A program made the translations under genes and the position numbers. Positions 20,096-29,857 of a DNA stretch of 64,000 nt are shown here, one piece after another (position 1 is the stretch's first letter; each line of letters begins with the position of its first letter). The notes below the pieces were generated by a model. The model saw nothing but the letters and a program-made list of their open reading frames with translations, made no database searches and was not told the DNA's origin. Source of the stretch: Elymus sibiricus (taxonomy: Eukaryota > Streptophyta > Magnoliopsida > Poales > Poaceae); assembly GCA_039707655.1 (NCBI GenBank), contig CM077665.1, positions 141,485,148 to 141,549,147 of the forward strand, given 5' to 3'.

Positions 20096-21265
20096 TTTCT
20101 GCCAATGTGAGTATCATTGCTTGGATTCTATCAGGACTTCACTGACGTAGTAAACCGGCCTCTGAACCGGGTATTCTTTCCCTGCTTCCTTACGCTCCAC
20201 AACAATCGCGGCGCTGACTGCCCTGTTGTTAGCCGTCACGTAGAGGAGCAAAGGTTCCTTCTCAGCCGGAGCGGCCAAGACCGGCGGCTCAACCAGCTGC
20301 TTCTTGAGCGCCTCAAGTGCCTCACCCGCCGCCTTACTCCAGACAAAGTTGTTTGTTTTCTTCATCATCTGATACAGAGGAATAGCCTTCTCACCCAGGC
20401 GGCTTATGAACTGGCTTAACGCCGCGATTCGACCCACCAGGCGCTGAACGTCGTTGATGCACGCCGGCTCAGAGAGGGAAGAAATAGCCTTTATCTTGTC
20501 CGGATTAGCTTCAATGCCATGCTCAAAGACTAGAAATCCCAAGAGCTTGCCTGCAGGAACTCCAAAGATGCACTTGGCCGGGTCAAGCATCATCTTGTAA
20601 ACCCGTAAGTTATCGAACGTTTCCTTCAGGTCATCAAGTAGAGTCTCCTTCTTCCTTGACTTGACCACAATATCATCCACATAAGCATGAACATTGCGCC
20701 CGATCTGACCATGAAGACAGTTTTGCTCACAATGCTGGTAAGTCGCCTGGGCACTCTTGAGCCCGAAAGGCATAGACACATAGCAGAAAGCACCAAAAGG
20801 CGTAATGAAAGCCGTCTTCTCTTGGTCTTTAACTGCAATCTTGATCTGGTGATACCCTGAATAAGCGTCCAGGAAGCATAAACTCTCAAAACCCGCCGTT
20901 GCATCAATAATCTGGTCGATACGGGGGAGAGCAAACGGGTCAATTGGACAGGCTTTGTTAAGATCCGTGTAATCCACACACATCCGCCATGTGCCATTCT
21001 TCTTAAGCACCAACAACGGGTTAGCAAGCCACTCCGGGTGAAAAACTTCAACGATGAACCCTGCTACCAAGAGCCGGGCCACCTCTTCTCCAATAGCCTT
21101 GCGCCTCTCCTCATTGAATCGCCGGAGGAACTGTTTGACTGGCTTATACTTAGGATCTACATTAAGGTGGTGCTCAGCGAACTCTCTCGATACACCCGGC
21201 ATGTCAGAAGGTTTCCATGCAAAGATGTCCCGATTCTCATGGATGAATTCGATGAGCGCGCTTTC
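20096..21265 (-). pseudogene. Tat reverse transcriptase
   Basis: The ORF 21202-20114 carries RMCVDYTDLNKACP, CFLDAYSGYHQIK, MPFGLKSAQATYQ and AYVDDIVVKS; the catalytic YVDD codons are at 20672-20683. A stop lies before the ORF, separating it from the protease part. A TGA at about 20114 follows IESKQ where the plus-strand copy has Arg. The first RNase H that follows lacks the usual first Asp (LLYVTANNRAVSA), as known for Tat elements. The RT domain itself is intact. Confidence 0.88.
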
Positions 21266-21960
21266 CTATTTGGGTTCCATATTGGCCCCAATAGTGAACT
21301 GCTGTGATGAGTCGCCTGGTGTAAAGTCCACGAACTTGGTATCTTCCGCCACAAACTTGAGGGGCTGCTCAGATTCCGTGTTGGGTTTCTTCAGTGGAGT
21401 CATATCTGCCGGGTCAACATTTTCCTTATAAAACTTGAGCTCCGCCTCAGCACAACCTGACTCTGCATAAGCTACATCACCTTCCTCACACTCAAGAGCT
21501 GTCTTCCGATCACCATGCACAGTAATCGTCCCGTTTAACCCGGGCATCTTGAGCTATAAGTAAACATAGCAAGGTCTAGCCATGAACTTGGCGTAAGCCG
21601 GCCGTCCAAACAGAGCGTGGTATGGGCTCTTGATTTTGACCACCTCAAACCACAAAGATTCCACCCTGTAGTTGAATTCATCACCAAAAGCCACTTCTAG
21701 AGAAATCTTTCCCACTGGATAAGCCGATTTCTCGGGTACCACACCGTGAATAACTATTGAGGAGGGCTTAAGATCCTTGCCAAGCAAATTCATCCGGCGG
21801 AAAGTGTCATAGTACAGGATGTTGATGCTGCTGCCACCATCCATAAGTACTTTAGTGAACACGTATCCTCCCACTTGGGGGGCAACTACCAAAGCTAGCT
21901 GCCCTGGGTTATCAACACGCGGTGGGTGATCCTCTCTGATCCAAGTTATGTCATACTCGG
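21266..21960 (-). pseudogene. Tat aspartic protease and linker
   Basis: The protease active site reads VLMDGGSSINIL (about 21820-21855), with D-G-G in place of the canonical D-T/S-G, as in the other Tat copy. The frame is interrupted by TAG at 21554-21556. The plus-strand Tat copy has CAG at the matching codon (32757-32759), so this is a direct Gln-to-amber change. The linker ORF 21547-21266 reads MPGLNGTITVHGDRK and ends with TIGANMEPK. Confidence 0.82.
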
Positions 21961-24460
21961 ACCACTTCAAATACTGCGGGAGAGCCGACATGACTGCATT
22001 AACCGCCCACTTGCGCACCTTCTGGTCTCGTTTGTCAAGGCTGGTTGTAAAAACATGATACTGACCCCCGCTGAGCTGCTTCGGGTTACTCTGGTACCCG
22101 GACTGGTTATTCTGCTGCTGGCCTCCACCGCCAGACTGTTGATTATGACTTCCATGGTTGCCTTGATCCTGGTAACCGGATCCTGAGCCGCCGGCACCAA
22201 AGCCGGTTCCTGAACCGCCCGGGCCTGAGCCACCTGACGGACCATTACCGTTATTACGATGCCGTTGAAGGCTGTAATCCCAAAACTGCCACATAATGCT
22301 GCAATCCCTCCATGTCTGGCCTGTCGGCTTATTGGGCCGGCTGTGCTCTGGACAAGGCTTATTGAGCATCTCTTCCAGGTTGAAAGGAGCTTTACCCTTG
22401 TTAAAGGGCTGCCTGAAGTTCCCTTTACCCTTGGCATGATTGTTCCCAGCGCTGGTGTTCGCCACCAATTCTGACCCGCCGTCCGGGTACTTTCGCTTGC
22501 CCGAGTTGCTATTTCCGGCCGCGTTTTGCTGTTAACCCTTGCCATTGTTACTTTTCTTACCCTGGGCCGACTTCTCATCATCGGAACCAGGGTCTTTCGT
22601 GTTGTCAGAATCGACATACTTGGTGAGAGCCGCCATGAGCTCCCCCATGTCCTGGCATGAGCGTTTGAGCCGGCCAAGCTTCTACTTCAAGGGCGTAAAG
22701 TGGCAATTCTTCTCCAGAATCAAAACTGCTTGTGCCGCCGTAATCTGCTCAGAAGAGTGGATGCTGGTTGAGACCCACCGGACCCAGTGATGAGCCGACT
22801 CGTCTTCACGCTGCACACAATGGTCCAAATCCACAATCGTCATGGGCTGCTTGCACGTTCCTTGGAAATTTTTGATGAACTTCGCCTTTAATTCGGCCCA
22901 GGAATTAATGGTGTTCGGTGGCAAACCCTTTAACCACGTGCGAGCTGGCCCTTCCAACATCATGATGAAATATTTGGCACATACTGCATCACTGACGTCT
23001 AGCATCTCCATGGCTAGCTCATAGCTTTCAATTCAAGCCTCCGGAGGTAGGTCAGCAGTATAATTGGGCACCTTGCGAGGACCCTTGAAATCCTTCGGCA
23101 GACGCTCATTCCGCAAAGCCGGCGCCAAGCACGGCACTCCCACAGCCCTAGAGGTTACTCCTGCTCCTACTGAGACGGAAGGTGCAACTGTGGGCTCCTG
23201 ATGAGCCGCCGCCGCCGCCAGAGCCGCCGCTTCTCGCTGTGCTCTTGCCCGATCCACCAGCGCCTGAGCATCCAGAGCCGCCCGGTCAACTCACGGCGGG
23301 TTCCGATGTCGATCACTGCTAGAAACCGCCGGCGACTCATAACGTCGGCTGTAGCTGCGGCTGGGGATGGGGGTTGAGTGCACGTGACTCCGGCTATAAG
23401 TGTACTTCTCCTGCTGGGCCACCGCCGTCTGCAGGTATCCGATGGCGTTCCGCACCTCCTCTGCGAAGGGCGCCTCATCGGGGATCGGGATTGTACCAAG
23501 CCTGGTTGCCGCCGCCACCATGTTCTCCGCCGGGTTAGAATAATGACCCGGCGGTGTTGGAAAAGACTGCGGTGGGATTTGGTTTCGTCGGGGCAGGTCT
23601 GGCCACTGATGCTGAACCGCCGCCCGGCTTCCAGGCACTTCCGCCGTCCGGGTTACGGTCAAAGGTACATTCCGTCCCGTCCCTGGCGTGTTGAAGAGAT
23701 TTCTGGCTTCATACTGATCCGGCAAACGGGATTGATGCCTCATCCGATGAACCGCCGCTGCAGACTGCTGCTCTAGCTCAAGGCGGAAAGCATCCGCCCT
23801 AAGGCGCTCTGCCTCAGGATCCATCTGATCCTTCAACGCATTGATTTCCTGTTGGACTCCGGCCATCTGGTTCTTCAACCTCGTAATCTCCGCATTACGT
23901 GCCGCTTGGTTTGCAGCAGTGACCTCAGTTTCCATTAGGGTTGTAAGCTCGTTCATCAGATCCAGAAGAACCTGAGCCGGCGGCCTGCCAGCCCCAGATC
24001 CGGTCGCACCGGCGGCTGTGCTGCTCGGGGCCGACGCTGAACCCGCCATGAAGACGGCAGCATGGTTCGGCGGCTCATAATCCTCCGGCTCATGATATTC
24101 TGACTCGGGGTAAGGCTCGACATAGCCCCCAAGCCCACCATTGTGAAGCTGATAGATTGATTCCGTCTCTCCGCTCGAGGATCCATCCTCTGAGCAGATG
24201 AGGGTTTCCTCCCGCGACATAGAACCTTCAAGCTCCATGCCCTGGGTGAAGCCGACGAAGACATGCTTCCTGCCCGGGTTAGCACGGTCAGGCTGCACGC
24301 GCCAGGCGGGTTGCACGCGCCTGGCCGGCTCGACGATGTTGGCGCAGATGTCCGGCCCGGTTTCAGATCCGCCGATCTTGCCGATGAAGACGTGGATTCC
24401 GCCGAAGGGGACCCAGAACCCGTACTCGATTGAGTCGGCCTCGGGGCCCCAGCCGACGTT
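21961..24460 (-). pseudogene. Tat gag, broken start and four internal stops
   Basis: The text begins IYIDNVGWGPEADSIEYG. It has a coiled-coil-like segment (23960-23750, Ala/Glu/Leu/Gln-rich), the gag core (23011-22682, with ARTWLKGLPPNT and FIKNFQGTCKQP), and a Gly/Gln/Asn-rich C-terminal part (22468-22060). Stops occur at about 23291 (TGA), 23031-23033 (TGA for the Trp of EAWVES), 22682-22684 (TAG for Gln) and about 22534 (TAA for Gln). The expected ATG context is destroyed by a duplication (see 24476-24622). It cannot make full-length Gag. Confidence 0.82.
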
Positions 24461-24475
24461 GTCGATGTAGATCTC

Positions 24476-24622
24476 AACACCACCGAGCGCTAGCCCCACG
24501 GTGGGTGCCAACTGAGCGCTAGCCCCACGGTCATCCTGCCAACAGCGTACTCCTCGATCCCTGGGAGAGAACCCTTTGAGAACTCAACACCACCGAGCGC
24601 TAGCCCCACGGTGGGTGCCAAC
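24476..24622 (-). repeat. Primer-binding region of the Tat element, partly duplicated
   Basis: On the minus strand the bases after the LTR read TTGGCACCCACCGTGGGGC (24622 downward), the tRNA primer site of this family. The same block, followed by TAGCGCTC, recurs at about 24513-24476, and a shorter piece (GTGGGGCTAGCGCTC) lies next to it. In the plus-strand Tat copy the block occurs once. The insertion falls right after the gag ATGAC, replacing the A-A-G-A-G-T-C-G-C-C-G-C part of the normal start. Confidence 0.85.
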
Positions 24623-25161
24623 TGTCGTGGTTTTATCACGGTAGATGTCCGAAGACTTAGGTTCGAGGCCATCGCTAAGGCGGTGGACTCAAAGGGGTTG
24701 GTCGAGATGAGGGACACGAGTTTACCCAGGTTCGGCCCCTCAAGAAGAGGTAAAAGCCTATATCCTGCTTCTGTTGTATTGATTGGAATATCGATTACAA
24801 GGGTGCAGATTCGCTTGACCTAGTTCTCAATCGATTGGTTTCTGTCTAAGCCGCCCCAGGGTCTCACCTTTGTATAGGAGGTTGAGGCCCTGGGCTACAT
24901 GAGTCCCAAACCGACTCATACAACGTAGTCAATCCTGTCTCTAAGACGCCTTGCTACCTTGGGCAAGCCGTCTCCGGGCGGCTTAACCGCCCAGGTTTCA
25001 CACCATCTTCTGTCTCTGGGCCTTCGCCTTGGCCCGACTGGTAAGCCGCTATGTGGCCTGGCCTTCATCTTCCAGCCCGTCTTAAGGGTCTTCACCATGA
25101 GCCGCCAGGTATGACCCGGCCCCTCCTGGGCGAGTCTTACCACGGGGTTATATCCCCAACA
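24623..25161 (-). repeat. 5' LTR of the minus-strand Tat element
   Basis: A 539-bp LTR, starting TGTTGGGGATATAACCCC at 25161 and ending CCACGACA at 24623 on the minus strand. A TATA-like TATACAAAG lies at about 24870-24879. It is homologous to the LTRs at 29223 and 41967. The right flank ACAAG (25162-25166) would be one target-site copy; the other is outside the window. Confidence 0.9.
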
Positions 25162-25264
25162 ACAAGTGTGCTGGTGTGGGTTCCTTTTTATCTGAAAAAA
25201 TATGATCTGAAAACATTACACAATGATTTGAAAATAGAATCTATATATACTGAAATACACAAAC

Positions 25265-26164
25265 CTGAATGAACTTGCTCCTCAACATACGTGATGCATG
25301 CAACCTCCATCTACACCTATCATATGGGCAATGAACAGTGAACCTTGATGGCTCACTCCTTTCAATCACATATGTATTTCGTGTGAGAATGCAGTATGTA
25401 GTCACTGCATTACGACAGTCCACCATCGACTGGAATATGGTGCCGACAGCAAGCTGAGGATCTTTCCTGTTCGACTCAATTGTTGGCATGTCCTCACCAT
25501 CATATTCATCTAAAACTAAACTGTTGATGTTCTCCTCCCTCTCTTCATCGTTAGTGTCATCAAATCTAGCACGACTGATAGATTGCTCCTGAAATTCATC
25601 TTCCATTGCTTGTTTACTGGCAATATCTACAAGGTCAGGGAACATATTCTCATCCTCGTCGTCATGTCGAGGCACCTCTTCGTTTGGCTCTCCATCCTGT
25701 ACTACATCGGCTGCGGCAGTGACAGGAGAAGCGACACAAGAAACGGCGACATATATATTGTGACTTTCAGAACCACTAGCTCTGCTTGGTTTTGACCTAC
25801 AAGGAGTGCCGGGTCGCTCTCTGTTAGCAGAGGCAGAAGATTCCTGAACACTCTTCCCCTTCTCATGTTCATTGCGTGGCTGAAGCACCTCGATATGGAT
25901 TTTACCGAAGCGGCTTTCAGCATTCAAAGAAAAGAGCAATCCTAGATGCTCATCACAAGTTAGTGGTATAAATTTTTCCTCGGTACTACTGAAAAATTTC
26001 AGTTCAACAGCATCGGTAGGGCTCCATCCATATGGAGAATTTCGGAGCGCCGCGAGCAAATCTTTGAACGACATACTGGTTTCTACCACCTTCGCATAGA
26101 AAAATCTAGTAAGCATATGCGGTTTTCTACCGTGCATCACACTAACTTCCATCCTAACCGACAT
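25265..26164 (-). CDS. MULE transposase, N-terminal exon
   Basis: An open frame of 300 codons starting MSVRMEVSVMHGRKP. Residues about 15-100 look like the PB1-like domain found at the N-terminus of some plant MULE transposases. The middle is acidic and Ser-rich. Residues about 235-300 (LAVGTIFQSMVDCRNAV, then CPYDRCRWRLHAS) match the MuDR DNA-binding domain with its W-R-L-H-A-S signature. At 25265/25264 the sequence reads TTCAG followed by GTTTGTG, a good 5' splice site, after which the frame soon stops. The catalytic D-D-E domain is absent. No internal stop is present, so this exon is better kept than its neighbours. Confidence 0.78.
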
Positions 26165-26822
26165 CCGGAAAGCAAGCGCAGGATCAATCCTATTTGATTC
26201 AAATAAGGGGTGTTGTTAGGGCAGTAACAATTCAGCAAAATTTGAACGATTCAAGCGACTAGCGGTCAAAAAGGGCCGAATTTACGAATCAGCAAATCAG
26301 TTAGAGGGGAAACGACGCTTACCCAGGTGTAATCCATGAATTATCTGCCGTCGATTCCACCCAATCCTCTCCACGGTCGACGGGCTTGAGAGCCTGCTCC
26401 CCCGACATCGCTGCTTAATCCAAATGGGGATGTGTGGGTATATCTAGCGGAGGGCACGATGGCGGTGGAGGCGGAAAGGGGTTAGAGGTTGGAGGGCAGA
26501 CGGCGACGGGGGGGGGGGGGCGGAGCACGGTGGCGGAGGGGGCAGAGCAGCGCGGTGCTGTAGGGCTCGAACTCGAGGTTCAGACAAGCCCATCCCACGT
26601 GTCTCAATGCGGCCCCACACATCAGAATGGTGAAAGGAGGAGCCGTTCCGACACGGCCCCACTCGTTAGAGTTAACGGTCAAACCATTGACCCGACGACA
26701 TCCTCCACTGTGACCAATTCTAAGGGTTTCGGACAAGGGAGTGGGGAAAAGTGAGCAAAAGTTAAGAGCGTGGGGATGAATGAGTACAACTAAGGAACCA
26801 GGGGCACCGATGTAAAAAAAAC
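26165..26822 (-). other. Upstream region and presumed end of the MULE
   Basis: No convincing gene. It contains a run of about 14 G at 26507-26521 and GC-rich sequence with ORFs on both strands (for example 26434-26754), which I treat as composition artefacts. The segment near 26700-26822 is the best candidate for the terminal inverted repeat. Confidence 0.4.
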
Positions 26823-26831
26823 CTATCAGTT

Positions 26832-29099
26832 ATGGGAAATCACGTTGATTCTGGTGATCATATCGCTAGTTTCCCGGAGGCGGCTTCATCTGCTTTTCGA
26901 AATTTGATATCTGACCCTCCTGGCCCATCTAGTGCCTCCCCTATGGGTCGGCCCACCACCTCCACGCCGCCACCTATCGTGGTTACCTCGTGCAATCTTA
27001 GCCAGTGGGATATTCCTTCTACTCTGGAGGCTCCTTGGTCGATGACATGGTGGCCCAGGTCATGACCTGTTAAATATACTCCCAGCAGGGCCACCTAGCG
27101 GCCTCTTGCAGAATTCGTACCGTCTGCATGTCTTGCTCCCGACCGGGTCACCATAAACGAGATTGTAATGACTTTGTGCGCAGCAATGTATTGACATGGC
27201 GACCAATTTTACAGCAGCAAAATAAGTATTTGTTAGCTAGACCTGCCATCGTGGGGAGTCATGTTACTGTTAATGTGATTGACCGTCCGGTCACCTCAAC
27301 AGTGCAAGTTGTGCCCGAGATGCCTATTCTCTCTATATCGCTCCGAGAAAACCCTGCCTCCTCACCTCCTCTGCATCATCGCCCCCCATCAATGGCGAAC
27401 TATGAGCTCGATCCTGAGCATTTCATGACGCCTGGTCATCACATCCTCGATGGTCCTGCTGATAGGCTTCCGCGGACCTTCATCATGCCGCGCGTCCGCC
27501 CGTTGTGGTGGCATGAGGATTACATGGTGGAGAAGTTCATGCCCGCACCCACCAATGGAGCGCTCAGACCTGTCAGAGAGGAAGTTGTGCAATTTCTGCA
27601 AAACTGAGGTACCCCTGCTCGCTCTGCTCAACCATGGTTCCATGGTGTTGGCCTATTCCAAGTGCCCACGGTCTGGTATTCTCTGATTCAGCATCCTCCC
27701 TTCCCGCTTGGAGGTGATCGTTTTGTTACATTTATGAAGCATTATGAGGGGGATGGCTTCAAGGGTGTTCATGGTTTTCGTACCAGCTGGCTTATGTTTA
27801 TTGGAATCCCCTTAGATTACCGCACTACAGAGTACATAGCTGATGCAGTTAGCACCTTTGGCAAATTTATTTCTTGGGACAGCGAAGACCCGTATTTGGT
27901 CAAAACCTTGGTACAAGCAAGTTTCGCTGATGTCCCGCTCATTCCTAGAGATGTAGTTTTTGGAGATTATGCCAAATGGGGAGGTGCCAGAGTGTCATGG
28001 ACTTGGTGTAGACTTTGCTGATCAAATGCCAAATGATGAAGACCCCATGCCTCTCAAGGGGAATCCTCACCCCTTACCAGGGCATCTGGTTCCTGACAAT
28101 CTGCCATTTGTGTTACCTCCGTATCCACAGCTGGGGTGGAATGATGTGCCTGGTCTTGCACCTGAGCCCCCTGTGCAGAACAATGAGGAACCAGGTTGGA
28201 GCCATGCGGTATGGGGGGAGGAAGAAGAGGTCCAGCAGCAACCTCCTGCTCAATCCGAATAGGAGCAGGTTTCTATTGTCATTGATCAACCAGAGGGCTC
28301 TGAATCTGTCAATCAACACTTGCAACCAGAAGATTTGGCTCAGTAGCAGCAGCCGGACAAGCAAATCAACCAATTGGCCATTGTTCCATATCAGCGACCA
28401 ATCATTCAGCATCATCAGATCTTAGTTGGCATGATCAAGATTGTGGTTGCCCCCCACCCCCCGCTACCGCCTGAAATGATCTGGAAAAGAACCTTTGACA
28501 GTCTACTTGGAACTTTAGAAACCCAACAAGTTCCAAGGTCTCTCTACTTCCAGTCTATCAGACCATTCATATATCCGAAGAGGAATTGGACAATTGCTTT
28601 CGATGCGCAGCAACAGATCTCACTCTTGATCCCTCAAGCTGCCTCTCCCTGCAGGAAATCATCTAGCCAGAGGCATGTGGCCCGTACTCTCTTTCCAGAG
28701 ATTGCTGCTACCACTGTTGCACCCATTGTATTAATAGTTGTTGCATCCAAGAAGAGTACTAACAAAAGGCAGAAAACACCTGTGGTGGAGTTTTCAGTCA
28801 GGCGCTGCACACGCGGCTCTATTAAGTGGGATGGCTTCAAGCAACTTTTTGAACATCTCCCCAATGAGCCCAGGAAAAAGAGGCCTCGTGCCTGGCACAT
28901 GGACAATTTGGCCCATTATTCCACTGTGAAGAACGTTGAGGACGCTCGACAGGATAGTAGCCAGATGATACCGCCTGACACCCCAATCCAGCTACTGCAG
29001 GCTGCAGGTGCGGAGCTGGAGATTGCCTCAAAGCTCATCACTGAGGAGAAGCTTATGGCTGACCGTGACATGGAAAATTCTTCTCATTCCTCTTCATGA
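26832..29099 (+). pseudogene. LINE ORF1 (gag-like RNA-binding protein)
   Basis: The N-terminal part is 26832-27065. After a frameshift the next part carries a C-X2-C-X4-H-X4-C zinc knuckle (CMSCSRPGHHKRDC, about 27125-27166). A decayed first knuckle (GHLAASC) precedes it. The frame continues to a TGA at 27605-27607, reads on through SWLMFIGIPLDYR and YAKWGGARVSW, shifts frame near 28000, and crosses two amber stops at about 28260 and 28346. The last part (28374-29099) is open and has a basic stretch (PRKKRPR). Plant LINE ORF1 proteins bind the element RNA. It is non-functional here. Confidence 0.8.
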
Positions 29100-29222
29100 T
29101 GGGTTACCATTTCAAACTTAATGGGTGTGTCAAGCTGCCTAAATCTGCCAGTTGTTTTAAGTCACTATCGGTTGTCAGCTTAAACTTAGATGTTTCTTTT
29201 GTGCGACTGGTGGAATGCTCTG

Positions 29223-29769
29223 TGTTGGGGATATAACCCCGTGGTATGACCCACCCAAGAGGGGCCGGGTCACAGCTGGTGGCTCATACTTAGGACCCTA
29301 AGTGGGCCTGAAGGTTGAAGACAAGCTTAGAGGCGACTCGCCAGGTGGGCCGGATGGAGGCCCAGAGCCGGAAGATGGCGCGAGACACGGGCGCATGAGC
29401 CGCCCGGAATATGGCTTGCCTAGGAAGGCAAAATGACTTAGAGGTAAGATCGGATGCTTTGTATAAGCCGGTCTGGACTCCTGTAAGCCCAGGGCCTCGA
29501 CCTACTTATATAAAGGCGAGCCCATGTGGCGGCTTAGGCCACGAAAACAATCTGTCAAGTACTAGGTCAAGCGAATCCGCTCCCTTGTAATCGATATCCA
29601 ATCAACACAACGCAAAGCAGGACGTAGGCTTTTACCTCTTCCCGAGGGGCTGAACCTGGGTAAACCCTTGTCCCTCGTCCCGATCAACCCCTTCGAGCTC
29701 ACCGTCGTAGCGATGGCCTCGAACCTAAGTCCTCTCACTAGGACATCTGCCGTGACAAAAACCACGACA
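29223..29769 (+). repeat. 5' LTR of the complete Tat element
   Basis: 547 bp, TGTTGGGG...ACGACA. A TATA box TATATAAAG is at 29507-29515 and is conserved in the 3' LTR (42251-42259), so transcription would start near 29540. Confidence 0.93.
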
Positions 29770-29789
29770 GTTGGCGCCCACCGTGGGGC
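29770..29789 (+). promoter_or_regulatory. Primer-binding site of the complete Tat element
   Basis: TTGGCGCCCACCGTGGGGC directly follows the LTR. The TGGCGCC start resembles the primer sites of other Tat and Athila elements. I cannot name the tRNA with certainty from sequence alone. Confidence 0.7.
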
Positions 29790-29857
29790 TAGTGCGTGGT
29801 GGTGTGGAGTTCTCGAAGGGCTCTCTCCTAGGGATCGAGGGATACACCGTCGGCAGG

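Larger units (their letters stand above)
16378..25161 (-). mobile_element. Ty3/gypsy retrotransposon, Tat/Retand lineage, left part outside the window
   Basis: Reading leftwards: 5' LTR, PBS, gag, protease, RT, RNase H, a second archaeal-type RNase H, integrase, a non-coding spacer, then an antisense gene on the plus strand. The second RNase H and the antisense ORF are known features of the Tat lineage. The right LTR border at 25161 abuts the MULE. At 16378 the element is interrupted by the LARD, so the rest of its antisense gene and its 3' LTR lie left of the window. Protein text is close to the plus-strand Tat element at 29223-42512. Confidence 0.9.
25162..26822 (-). mobile_element. Mutator-like (MULE) DNA transposon, 5' part
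   Basis: Contains the first recognisable exon of a MuDR-type transposase and its upstream region. The Tat element interrupts it at 25162, inside the intron that follows the exon; the rest should lie left of the window. A possible outer end is the tract around 26750-26822, which on the minus strand begins GGTTTTTTTTACATCGG. The terminal inverted repeat cannot be confirmed because the partner end is not visible. Confidence 0.7.

Noticed and set aside
24490..24717. ORF that starts in the Tat LTR and crosses the PBS
   Set aside because: It runs from LTR through PBS into the duplicated leader and stops at once. It is useful only as evidence that the gag start is broken.
26434..26754. 106-codon ORF with a Gly-rich stretch
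   Set aside because: The Gly run is a translation of a poly-G tract, and the opposite strand has ORFs of similar size. It lies in the presumed terminal region of the MULE.
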